This document shows, one piece after another, positions 1 through 5,305 of a stretch of DNA of 5,305 bases. The position numbers and the translations under genes are program-made. The DNA is taken from contig CAYLZW010000379.1 in the NCBI GenBank assembly GCA_964388085.1, positions 1-5,305 on the forward strand, read 5' to 3'. The notes under the pieces were generated by a model. It saw only the letters and a program-made list of their open reading frames with translations, was not told the DNA's origin and did no database searches. Origin of the DNA: CAYLZW01 sp964388085. GTDB taxonomy: Bacteria; Myxococcota; UBA727; CAYLZW01. Each line of letters opens with the position of its first letter. The first letter of the stretch is position 1.

Positions 1-434
1 TGATGGCCCTGTTCGTCGACGAGGGCATCTCCGGCGCCCCGGTCATCGACGACCACGGGCGCCCGATCGGCGTCGTGAGCAAGACCGACCTCGTGCGCTC
101 GAGCTACGAGGAAGAGAGCCGCTTCGTGAGCGTCGACGCGGCGGAGCTCGCGCGGTACGGGCTCGGCCGCGGCGGGGCCGGCCTGCACGAGCTCGGCGAC
201 GCGCTCGAAGCGCGTGAGCCTCCTCGGCTCTCGGTGAGGGACATCATGACGCCGCTCTGCTTCTCGCTCGCCGAGCAGACGCCCCTCGGCCATGCGGCGG
301 CGCTCATGGCCTACGAGGGCATCCACCGCGCGCCCGTGCTCGACGCCGTCGGACGGGTGGCGGGCATGCTCTCGTCCTTCGACGTCATGCGCTTCCTCGC
401 CGAGGTGTCCGAGCCCGTCCGGAGGCCGGCATGA
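1..434 (+). CDS. CBS-domain protein, 3' part (5' end outside window)
   Basis: The visible 143 residues, counted from the codon at position 3, hold most of one CBS domain and all of a second. The first half-domain (residues 1-33) has the pattern ISGAPVIDDHGRPIGVVS and then KTDLV. The second (about 77-134) starts SVRDIMTP and continues with GIHRAPVLDAVGRVAGMLSSFDVMRFL. A polar, alanine- and glycine-rich linker (about 35-75) separates them. CBS pairs usually bind adenine nucleotides or similar ligands and regulate an attached or partner protein; nothing here shows the ligand. The ATG at position 3 falls inside the first CBS fold, so it is an internal methionine and the gene begins upstream. The stop overlaps the hemN start by 4 bases (ATGA), implying co-transcription and coupled translation. 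It could be a stand-alone CBS-pair protein or the tail of a larger one; the missing N-terminus decides this. Confidence 0.9.
   Translation, partial: MALFVDEGISGAPVIDDHGRPIGVVSKTDLVRSSYEEESRFVSVDAAELARYGLGRGGAGLHELGDALEAREPPRLSVRDIMTPLCFSLAEQTPLGHAAALMAYEGIHRAPVLDAVGRVAGMLSSFDVMRFLAEVSEPVRRPA
421..425 (+). promoter_or_regulatory. Ribosome binding site of hemN
   Basis: GGAGG lies 5 bases before the ATG at 431, inside the end of the CBS-domain gene. Further in-frame ATG codons follow at 437, 443 and 449, so this site decides the start: 431 has the best spacing. Confidence 0.7.
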
Positions 435-1846
435 AGATGACCATGCGCATGGTGCCGGAGCGGCCGCTCGTGGACGACCTCGATGTCACGCCCGAGCTCC
501 TGCGCCGCTACGACCGGCCGGTGCCTCGCTACACGAGCTATCCGACGGCGGACCGCTTCCTCGGCGTCTTTGGCGAAGACGACTACCGCGCGGCGCTCGC
601 GCGCGCCGACGAGGACGACGACGCGCCCCTGTCGCTCTACCTGCACCTGCCCTTCTGCCAGAAGATGTGCACCTACTGCGGTTGCACGCTCGTCGTGTCG
701 AACAGCCCTCAAAAGAAGGGTGCCTACCTCGATCGCCTGTTCGTGGAGATCGACCGCACGCTCGAGCACCTCCCGCGGCGCCGGCGCGTGCTCGAGGTGC
801 ACCTCGGCGGCGGCACCCCCACGTCGTATCCGCCGGAGGACCTCGCGCGCCTGCTCGCGCGCCTCCGGCAGCGCTTCGACGTCGCAGCCGACGCGGAGAT
901 CTCCATCGAGGTGGATCCGCGGCACGCCGACGGGCCGCTCATCCACACGCTGCGCGCCCTCGGCTTCACGCGCCTGTCCGCGGGCGTGCAGGACTTCGAT
1001 CCCGACGTGCAGCGCGCCGTCGGCCGCATCCAATCCTTCGAGAAGACGAAGGAGGTGACGGACGCCGCGCACGCCGCGGAGTTCCGCAGCGTGAACGTCG
1101 ACCTCATCTATGGGCTCCCGCTGCAGACGCCCGAGGGCTTTTCGCGCACCGTCGACCAAGCCCTCGCGCTCGCGCCCGATCGCATCGCGCTGTTCAGCTT
1201 CGCCTACGTTCCGCACGCGAAGCCGAACCAGCGCCGCATCGACGCGAGCACGCTCCCCTCGCCCGACGAGAAGCTCGAGCTGTTCTGCCTCGCGCGTCGA
1301 GCCTTCCTCACCGCCGGCTACGTCGCCATCGGCATGGACCACTTCGCGCACCCCGACGACGCGCTCGCCGCAGCGCAGCGCGAGGGCACGCTCGGGCGGA
1401 GCTTCCAGGGCTACACCGTCGTGCGCGGCGCCGACACGCTCGGCTTCGGTATGAGCGCCATCGGCGACGTCGGCGGCGCCTACGTACAGAGCCAGAAGCG
1501 CCTGCCGCTGTGGAGCGCGGCGCTCGACCAGGGCCGGCTGCCCGTGGCGCGCGGCTTTCGGCTGAGCGCGGACGACGAGCTGCGCCGCTTCGCCATCCGG
1601 GAGCTCATGTGCAACCTGCGGCTCGACGATGACGAGCTGATTGCACGATTCGGAAAGTGTTTAAGCAGCTTCCCGGAGGAGCTCCGCCGGCTCGAGCCGC
1701 TCGAGAGGGAAGGGCTCGTCGAGGTGTGCCCGGGGAACCTGCGGGTCACGTCGAAGGGGCGGCTGTTCGTACGCACGGTGGCGTCGTGCTTCGACCGCTA
1801 CCTGCACGAGGCGCGCGACGTCCTTCCCTACTCGCGCGCGATCTGA
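431..1846 (+). CDS. hemN: Oxygen-independent coproporphyrinogen III oxidase (radical SAM)
   Basis: HemN oxidatively decarboxylates coproporphyrinogen III to protoporphyrinogen IX without oxygen, using S-adenosylmethionine and a 4Fe-4S cluster in the cytoplasm. The protein has 471 residues, close to the roughly 457 of E. coli HemN. Seen in order: the family N-terminal motif RPVPRYTSYPTA (29-40); LYLHLPFC followed by the C-x3-C-x2-C-x-C cluster motif (C76, C80, C83, C85), with Y70 placed like E. coli Y56; the SAM-binding GGGTPTS (126-132); SIEVDPR (158-164); VDLIYGLP (223-230); GMDHFAHPDD (301-310); QGYT (326-329); and a C-terminal HemN domain with CNLRLDDDEL (394-403). The CxC form and the N- and C-terminal motifs favour true HemN over the HemW/HutW paralogues. 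It overlaps the CBS-domain gene by 4 bases and ends one base from the convergent cco operon, so it probably supplies heme at low oxygen. Codons 404-411 are locally A/T-rich. Confidence 0.96.
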   Translation: MKMTMRMVPERPLVDDLDVTPELLRRYDRPVPRYTSYPTADRFLGVFGEDDYRAALARADEDDDAPLSLYLHLPFCQKMCTYCGCTLVVSNSPQKKGAYLDRLFVEIDRTLEHLPRRRRVLEVHLGGGTPTSYPPEDLARLLARLRQRFDVAADAEISIEVDPRHADGPLIHTLRALGFTRLSAGVQDFDPDVQRAVGRIQSFEKTKEVTDAAHAAEFRSVNVDLIYGLPLQTPEGFSRTVDQALALAPDRIALFSFAYVPHAKPNQRRIDASTLPSPDEKLELFCLARRAFLTAGYVAIGMDHFAHPDDALAAAQREGTLGRSFQGYTVVRGADTLGFGMSAIGDVGGAYVQSQKRLPLWSAALDQGRLPVARGFRLSADDELRRFAIRELMCNLRLDDDELIARFGKCLSSFPEELRRLEPLEREGLVEVCPGNLRVTSKGRLFVRTVASCFDRYLHEARDVLPYSRAI

Positions 1847-1847
1847 C

Positions 1848-2621
1848 TCACCACAACATGATCGAGAGCCCGCTGCCGAACGGCACGGGCAGATGGACGT
1901 GTGGCACGACGCCGAAGCTCGCGAGACCGACGAGCACGAGCCACGTCGCCGAGACCGAGAGCAGGAGCGGCGGTACGAAGGCGGCCTCCCGCCGGCGCGC
2001 GTTCACGGCACGCGGCAGCAGCGTCACAATCAGCAACACCGGCGTCGTCATCACGACGAGCGAGAGCATGAGGCCGGCGCCGGCGAGCGGCGAGCCGGTC
2101 ACGGCGGCGAGCCCGAGGACCCAGAGGGGGATCATGCAGGGGAGGAGCCCCATGCCGATGCCGAGCGTGAACGCGCGCGCGAACGGCCCCTGCCCGTCGT
2201 CGAGCAGCGCGCGGGAGAGGCGCAGCGTCGCGCGCTCGAGGGGGCCCCGCCGCTTCGTCGAGCCGATGTGCACGAGGGGCGTTCGGGTCGTGACGACGAG
2301 CGCTCCTCGCAGCCGCCGGAGCGCCACGCCCGCGAGCACGACGCCCGCCGACAGCGCGAGCACGCCGCCCGCGCTCTCGAGGAGCTCCCTCGCGCCTCCC
2401 CCGATCGCGCCCGCCGTGGCGCCGAGCAGCGAGTAGGTGAGCGCCTTCCCGCCCTGGTACACGACGACGGCGAAGGCCCCCCTGCGCGCCTTCAAGCCCC
2501 GCGCCGCGCCGGCGACGTCGAGGCCGATGAGCAACGGACCGCACATGCCGGTGCAGTGAAAGCTGATCCACAGGAGGCCGACGCTCCACAGCTGCACGTA
2601 GGCGCTGCCCACCTCGCTCAC
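1848..2621 (-). CDS. TauE/SafE-type (DsbD_2-like) membrane protein of the cbb3 locus
   Basis: This 257-residue polytopic membrane protein has two landmarks of the DsbD_2 / TauE-SafE-like family found beside cbb3 genes. The first is HCTGMCGP (22-29) at the end of the first hydrophobic segment. The second is GMGLLPCMIPL (156-166), followed by ATGSPLAG-like AVTGSPLAGAGLML (173-186) in the second half. Hydrophobic stretches at about 10-22, 48-72, 82-102, 152-174, 180-203 and 215-238 suggest six spans. A comparable protein lies between ccoS and hemN in Pseudomonas. Despite the database name, sulfite export is not shown. The paired cysteines (C23, C27, C162) make thiol or copper handling for oxidase maturation plausible, which is inference. 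I chose the GTG start because AGAGG lies 7 bases upstream, it overlaps the previous stop by 4 bases (GTGA), and it includes the whole first span. The gene converges on hemN with one base between stops. Confidence 0.88.
   Translation of the reverse strand: MSEVGSAYVQLWSVGLLWISFHCTGMCGPLLIGLDVAGAARGLKARRGAFAVVVYQGGKALTYSLLGATAGAIGGGARELLESAGGVLALSAGVVLAGVALRRLRGALVVTTRTPLVHIGSTKRRGPLERATLRLSRALLDDGQGPFARAFTLGIGMGLLPCMIPLWVLGLAAVTGSPLAGAGLMLSLVVMTTPVLLIVTLLPRAVNARRREAAFVPPLLLSVSATWLVLVGLASFGVVPHVHLPVPFGSGLSIMLW
1868..1890 (+). terminator. Weak candidate hairpin after hemN
   Basis: GCCCG then TGCC pair with GGCA then CGGGC around a GAAC loop, with one bulged C, starting 22 bases after the hemN stop. 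There is no T-run after it on either strand, and it lies inside the last codons of the opposing gene. It may be only chance pairing in GC-rich coding DNA. It is listed because it is the only stem I noticed near the hemN end. Confidence 0.2.
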
Positions 2622-2752
2622 GACGCCGCCTCTGCCGGGCCGGCCTCGATGCGATCGTCCGGCTGCGCGCTCGCGACGACGAAGAAGCCGGCCTCGAGCG
2701 CGATGAGGAGCGCGAAGAAGAGGGCGAGCCAGACGGCGGGGTGGACCTTCAT
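2618..2752 (-). CDS. 44-residue single-span membrane protein, CcoS-like or FixH-stub
   Basis: This open frame starts at the ATG whose last bases form the ccoG stop (ATGA) and ends at the TGA overlapping the GTG of the next gene (GTGA). A GAGGG ribosome site lies 5 bases upstream. It encodes a hydrophobic segment (about 6-28, VWLALFFALLIALEAGFFVV) and a short acidic tail with SAQPDDRIEAGPA (28-40). The tail loosely resembles the SGQFDDLDTPA stretch of CcoS, a small cbb3 maturation protein usually of about 45-70 residues. Its place between ccoG and the TauE/SafE gene is where many clusters carry ccoH/fixH, so a FixH protein reduced to its membrane anchor is an alternative. The overlaps on both sides and in-frame codon bias support it as a real gene; the family assignment is uncertain. 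I therefore give no symbol. Confidence 0.68.
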   Translation of the reverse strand: MKVHPAVWLALFFALLIALEAGFFVVASAQPDDRIEAGPAEAAS

Positions 2753-4152
2753 GGCTGCCCTCGCGCGACGCCGCGGCTGCCGAGCACGGGCGCCGTCATG
2801 GTGCGGGCTTCCTCGCTCGCCTCGTCGCGCACGGTGACCTGGACCTCGAGCCCGAAGCGGAAACGCTCCTGCGGCAGGCTCAGCAGCACCGGTAACGAGT
2901 AGTCCTCGAGCGAGCCCAAGCTAATCGATGGTTGCGGAAGTGTTACATCGACACCCTCGGGCGCGCTCACGGACACCGACAGCGTCGACGGGCCCGGGTT
3001 CTTGTTGACGACGTGCACCGTCAGTTGGTTGCGCACGACGCCGTCGCTCACCAGGTAGGTGGTGCCGGGCGGCCGCAGCACGTTGGCCTCGAAGGACGAG
3101 CGGCCCGAGAACAGCAGCACGACGGCGACCAGCCCGAGGCCGCCGAGCGCGGCGTACCCCGCCACGCGCGGGCGCCAGAAGCGACGCACGCCCTCGTCGA
3201 GCCCGCGTTGCGAGTCATAGCGGATGAGCCCCGTCGGGCGTCCGAGCTTCGTCATGATGTCGTCGCAGGCGTCGACGCACGCCGCACAGCCGATGCACTC
3301 CATCTGCAGACCGTTCCGGATATCGATGTCCGTGGGGCACACGGCGATGCAGCGGCCGCAATCGACGCAGTCGCCCGCGCTCGGGTCCTTCGCCTTGCCG
3401 CGCGGCTCCCCGCGGCGTGCGTCGTAGCCGATGATGAGCGTGTCCTTGTCCTGCAGCGCCGACTGCAGCCGTCCGTAGGGACACACGATGAGGCAGAGCT
3501 GCTCGCGGAACCACCAGAAGTTGAAGTAGAGCAGCAGCGTCGGCACGAGCCCCCAGGCGAAGGCGGCCGGGTGCGCGACCGGCCCGCCGACGATCATGGC
3601 GCCGAGCTCCTCGACCGATACGAAGTACGCGAGGAAGAGGTGCGCGATGGTCCAGGCCACCAGCAGGTAGAGGCCGTGCTTGAGCGCGCGCTTCCGTAGC
3701 TTGCCGAGGCTCCAAGGTGCGCGCGCGAGCGCGGCGCGCGCGGTCGCCGGACCCTCGATGATCCGCTCGATGGGCCGGAACAACCCCTCGAGGAACACGG
3801 TCTGCGGGCACGCCCAGCCGCACCACACGCGACCGAAGAGCGCGCTCAGGACGATGAGGAGGAAGCCGACGCCGGCGACGAGCCCGAAGACGAGCGAGAA
3901 GTCTTGCGCGTTGAACACCTCCCCGAACAGGAACGCGCGCCGCCGCGGGATGTCGAACCACACCGCCGGCCGCCCGCCGACGGAGAGCCATGGCAGCCCC
4001 GCGTACACGACCATGAGCCCGCCGAAGACCCACGGCTTCACCCTCGAGAAACGGCCGCTCACGTCGGCGGGGAACACCGTGCGCCGAGAGCCGTCGTCGT
4101 TGATGACGTGGAGCTTGTCGAGGGTGTGCTGACGTGGCGACGCGGTGCTCAT
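2749..4152 (-). CDS. ccoG: Cytochrome c oxidase accessory protein CcoG (FixG)
   Basis: CcoG is a membrane iron-sulfur protein needed for cbb3 oxidase assembly; in Rhodobacter it was shown to reduce Cu(II) to Cu(I) for the active site. The 467-residue product shows the full family layout. It has the N-terminal VSGRFSRVKPW (31-41); membrane spans at about 42-58, 86-107, 160-178 and 198-213; CGWACPQTVF (111-120, C111 and C115); and EQLCLIVCPYGR (217-228, C220 and C224). Two ferredoxin-type motifs follow: C262-x2-C265-x2-C268-x3-C272-P, and C286-x2-C289-x2-C292-x3-C296. A last span (about 331-348) precedes a periplasmic Ig-like domain (about 370-455). No key cysteine is missing. The ATG has a strong GGAGGAGG site and starts 12 bases after the ccoP stop; the end overlaps the next gene by 4 bases. 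Codons 402-412 are unusually A/T-ending. Confidence 0.96.
   Translation of the reverse strand: MSTASPRQHTLDKLHVINDDGSRRTVFPADVSGRFSRVKPWVFGGLMVVYAGLPWLSVGGRPAVWFDIPRRRAFLFGEVFNAQDFSLVFGLVAGVGFLLIVLSALFGRVWCGWACPQTVFLEGLFRPIERIIEGPATARAALARAPWSLGKLRKRALKHGLYLLVAWTIAHLFLAYFVSVEELGAMIVGGPVAHPAAFAWGLVPTLLLYFNFWWFREQLCLIVCPYGRLQSALQDKDTLIIGYDARRGEPRGKAKDPSAGDCVDCGRCIAVCPTDIDIRNGLQMECIGCAACVDACDDIMTKLGRPTGLIRYDSQRGLDEGVRRFWRPRVAGYAALGGLGLVAVVLLFSGRSSFEANVLRPPGTTYLVSDGVVRNQLTVHVVNKNPGPSTLSVSVSAPEGVDVTLPQPSISLGSLEDYSLPVLLSLPQERFRFGLEVQVTVRDEASEEARTMTAPVLGSRGVARGQP
2758..2762 (-). promoter_or_regulatory. Ribosome binding site of the 44-codon gene
   Basis: GAGGG on the minus strand lies 5 bases before the ATG at 2752, inside the last codons of ccoG. 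It supports translation of this very short gene. Confidence 0.55.
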
Positions 4153-4154
4153 GG

Positions 4155-4162
4155 CCTCCTCC
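4155..4162 (-). promoter_or_regulatory. Ribosome binding site of ccoG
   Basis: GGAGGAGG on the minus strand lies in the 12-base gap after ccoP, ending 2 bases before the ATG at 4152; its first GGAGG is 5 bases away. It is among the strongest sites in the window and fixes the ccoG start. Confidence 0.75.
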
Positions 4163-4164
4163 GC

Positions 4165-4785
4165 TCAGGTCCCGCTCGCGAGCGACGCCTTCGCACCCGG
4201 CGCGGCGCCGCTCTCGTCGAGGCCCTGCGGCGCCTTGCCGGGCACGTGCGTGTTCTTCAGCGACAGCACGAAGGCCGCGACGTCACGCACGCGGCCGGCG
4301 CCGAGCACCGCCTTCCACGACGGCATCCCCTTCGCGAGGCGCCCGTCGGAGATGACGCCGTGGATTTCCGTCGGGCGGTGCCCGTTGATCCAGTACTCGT
4401 CCGTCAGGTTCGGACCGACGGCGCCCTCCCCTCGCGCGCCGTGACAAGCGAGGCAGTTCTGCGCGAACACCTCCTTGCCGCGCGCCAGCACCGCGTGGTC
4501 CGCGGCCATCGCGAGCAGGGACGCGTCGCTGAGCCCCGCCGCCATCTTCTCCTCCCGCGCGCGCGCCGCGGCTTCGGCGCGCTGGAGATCGAGCGCGAGG
4601 GACTCGGCCGCGGTATCTCCGATTTCAAAGGTATGGAAGTACAGCCAGTAGCCGAAGGCGAACACGATGGCGCCCCACAGCGTCATCAGCCACCAGTTCG
4701 GCAGCCGGTTGTCGTACTCGCGGATACCATCGTACTCGTGCCCGAGCCCGGCCTCGGCTTCCCTCTCAGACCTCTGCTCGTGCAT
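4165..4785 (-). CDS. ccoP: cbb3 oxidase subunit III CcoP, short monoheme form
   Basis: CcoP is the membrane-anchored c-type cytochrome that passes electrons to the CcoO/CcoN core. The 206-residue product starts with the CcoP/FixP N-terminal signature (HEYDGIREYDNRLPNWW, 16-32) and one membrane span (about 32-50). A charged alanine-rich linker (about 57-97) leads to a single cytochrome c domain with CLACH (111-115: C111, C114, H115), GPNLTDEYWING (124-135) and KGMPSWK (152-158), where M154 is the likely axial ligand. Canonical CcoP has about 290-310 residues and two CxxCH motifs; this one has one. The ending, with VPGKAPQG (181-188), is as I recall from Bacteroidota-type monoheme CcoP proteins. 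The reading frame is open far upstream, but I chose the ATG at 4785: AAGGAG lies 6 bases before it, and the upstream frame is an arginine-rich shadow of ccoQ and ccoO. It overlaps ccoQ by 20 bases. Confidence 0.94.
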   Translation of the reverse strand: MHEQRSEREAEAGLGHEYDGIREYDNRLPNWWLMTLWGAIVFAFGYWLYFHTFEIGDTAAESLALDLQRAEAAARAREEKMAAGLSDASLLAMAADHAVLARGKEVFAQNCLACHGARGEGAVGPNLTDEYWINGHRPTEIHGVISDGRLAKGMPSWKAVLGAGRVRDVAAFVLSLKNTHVPGKAPQGLDESGAAPGAKASLASGT

Positions 4786-4978
4786 GTCCGTCTCCTTCCG
4801 TGACGCGTCGTTCGTCGTCGTCGAGCGGCAGGCGCGCGAGGTGACGCTCCCGCTCCGGGTCTCGCACCCGCCGCCGGAAGGTGCGGAACACCACGACGCC
4901 GAACGTGCCCATGAACAGCGCCATGGCGACGAGCGGCAGCGCGAGCAGGGTGCTCTCTGCGTAGAACTGCTGGAACAT
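4766..4978 (-). CDS. ccoQ: cbb3 oxidase small subunit CcoQ (FixQ)
   Basis: CcoQ is a small single-span subunit that stabilises the assembled cbb3 oxidase, chiefly the CcoP association. The 70-residue product has a short polar N-terminus, one span (about 10-31, LLALPLVAMALFMGTFGVVV), then a basic stretch (32-45, RTFRRRVRDPERER) and the acidic LARLPLDDDE (47-56). That last part resembles the LPFADDE-like end of CcoQ proteins. Typical CcoQ has about 50-60 residues, so the tail is slightly long; it extends because the frame runs 20 bases into ccoP. GGAG lies 6 bases before the ATG, across the ccoO stop, with only 3 bases between genes. Sequence similarity alone is weak for such a small protein; the position between ccoO and ccoP makes the call firm. 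Confidence 0.88.
   Translation of the reverse strand: MFQQFYAESTLLALPLVAMALFMGTFGVVVFRTFRRRVRDPERERHLARLPLDDDERRVTEGDGHARAEV
4792..4797 (-). promoter_or_regulatory. Ribosome binding site of ccoP
   Basis: AAGGAG on the minus strand lies 6 bases before the ATG at 4785, inside the ccoQ coding region. It decides the ccoP start, because the same frame stays open upstream to about 5226. Confidence 0.75.
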
Positions 4979-4981
4979 CGT

Positions 4982-5305
4982 TCACTCCACCTTCGTCGCT
5001 CCCGGCGTCGTCGTCGCCACCGGCCGAGTCGAGGTCTTGCGCCGCAGCATCTCCGTCGACGGGTGCGGTGGGTGCTTACCGAGGCGCTGCAGGTAGGAGA
5101 TGAGCGCGACGAGCTCGCTCCTCCACGTGACCTCCGCGCCCTGGTCGGCGAGGTCCTGCGCGATGGCGCGGCCCTGCTCCTCGGCGTCCCGCGCCGCGTT
5201 CGCGACCTCGCCCGCCGTGTCGGCAACGCCCAGCGTCTTCATCGCCTTGACCTTCAGCACGGTGTCGGCGACGTCGATCCGTGCGTCCGCGAGGAAGGCA
5301 TAGGA
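4982..5305 (-). CDS. ccoO: cbb3 oxidase subunit II CcoO, C-terminal part (5' end outside window)
   Basis: The frame is open to the window edge and gives 107 residues, beginning SYAFLADARIDVADT and ending in KVE. It matches the C-terminal end of CcoO, the membrane-anchored monoheme cytochrome c subunit: a ...LADARIDVADT...AMKTLGV segment (about 4-26), a helix rich in Ala/Asp/Glu, and EL.ALISYLQRLGK (about 64-77), which resembles the conserved EVVALIAYLQRLG of the family. The CxxCH motif and membrane anchor should lie beyond the right edge. The usual LGVPYT is LGVADT here. A 30-residue tail rich in Thr, Pro and Ala follows the last helix. A GTG at 5260 could look like a start, but it is internal because the upstream frame continues the family pattern. 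ccoQ follows 3 bases after the stop. Confidence 0.9.
   Translation of the reverse strand, partial: SYAFLADARIDVADTVLKVKAMKTLGVADTAGEVANAARDAEEQGRAIAQDLADQGAEVTWRSELVALISYLQRLGKHPPHPSTEMLRRKTSTRPVATTTPGATKVE

Noticed and set aside
3..5. ATG at position 3 as the true start of the CBS-domain gene
   Set aside because: It lies in the middle of a CBS fold, and the first strand and helix of that domain would be missing. The gene is cut by the window edge.
311..1351. 346-codon antisense frame across hemN
   Set aside because: It mirrors hemN codon bias, has no domain signature, and conflicts with a gene identified by many motifs.
292..1632. Long plus-strand frame overlapping the CBS gene and hemN
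   Set aside because: Its translation is dominated by Arg, Ala and Pro, has no recognisable motif, and is a frame shadow of hemN in GC-rich DNA.
1893..2837. Plus-strand frame across the TauE/SafE gene and the end of ccoG
   Set aside because: Arg/Glu/His-rich low-complexity translation typical of an antisense shadow; the minus-strand genes there show clear motifs and overlapping junctions.
3215..4033. 272-codon minus-strand frame inside ccoG
   Set aside because: Arg/Ala-rich shadow in an alternative frame of ccoG, whose own frame carries all the iron-sulfur motifs.
4786..5226. N-terminal extension of ccoP to about 5226
   Set aside because: The extra residues are arginine- and serine-rich frame-shadow sequence across ccoQ and ccoO, with no CcoP similarity. 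The ATG at 4785 has its own strong ribosome site and starts just before the family N-terminal motif.
4982..5260. Separate 92-residue gene starting at GTG 5260
   Set aside because: The same frame continues to the window edge with residues fitting CcoO, so this is the end of ccoO.
1..5305. FNR/Anr boxes, promoters, tRNA genes, CRISPR arrays or insertion sequences
   Set aside because: I found no TTGAT-N4-ATCAA-like site, and the genes abut without room for promoters. No tRNA-like fold, regularly spaced repeat or transposase was seen. Regulatory sites are expected beyond both edges.

Overview
This window is a compact, gene-dense, high-GC segment (roughly 70% G+C by eye, with strong G/C bias at third codon positions). 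It carries most of a cbb3-type cytochrome c oxidase locus. Every base belongs to a gene or to a junction of a few bases, so no stretch over 300 bases lacks a gene. The GC content and gene set suggest an aerobic or microaerobic bacterium, possibly a myxobacterium-like or other deep proteobacterial lineage. That placement is an inference, because no rRNA or marker gene is present.

Left part, plus strand (1-1846): the 3' part of a CBS-domain protein gene, cut by the window edge, overlaps by 4 bases the complete gene for HemN, the oxygen-independent coproporphyrinogen III oxidase. HemN makes heme precursor when oxygen is scarce, which is when a high-affinity cbb3 oxidase is needed.

Right part, minus strand (5305 down to 1848): in transcription order this holds ccoO (3' end only), ccoQ, ccoP, ccoG, a 44-codon single-span membrane protein gene, and a TauE/SafE-type (DsbD_2-like) membrane protein gene. 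Gaps are 3 and 12 bases, and overlaps are 20, 4 and 4 bases, so this reads as one translationally coupled operon. ccoN should lie just beyond the right edge.

The genes fit one job: CcoO, CcoQ and CcoP are oxidase subunits, CcoG is the iron-sulfur protein linked to copper reduction during assembly, the TauE/SafE-like protein is a usual companion of cco clusters, and HemN supports heme supply. The two transcription units meet tail to tail with one base between their stop codons.

The main departures from the textbook locus are these. CcoP is short, with one heme-binding motif instead of two. No full-length ccoH (fixH) or ccoI lies between ccoG and the TauE/SafE gene; a 44-residue membrane peptide sits there instead. 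A CBS-domain gene is coupled to hemN. I see no wholly new system here; it is a variant cbb3 locus. There are no RNA genes, mobile elements, CRISPR arrays or sizeable repeats that I can support, and both operon promoters lie outside the window.
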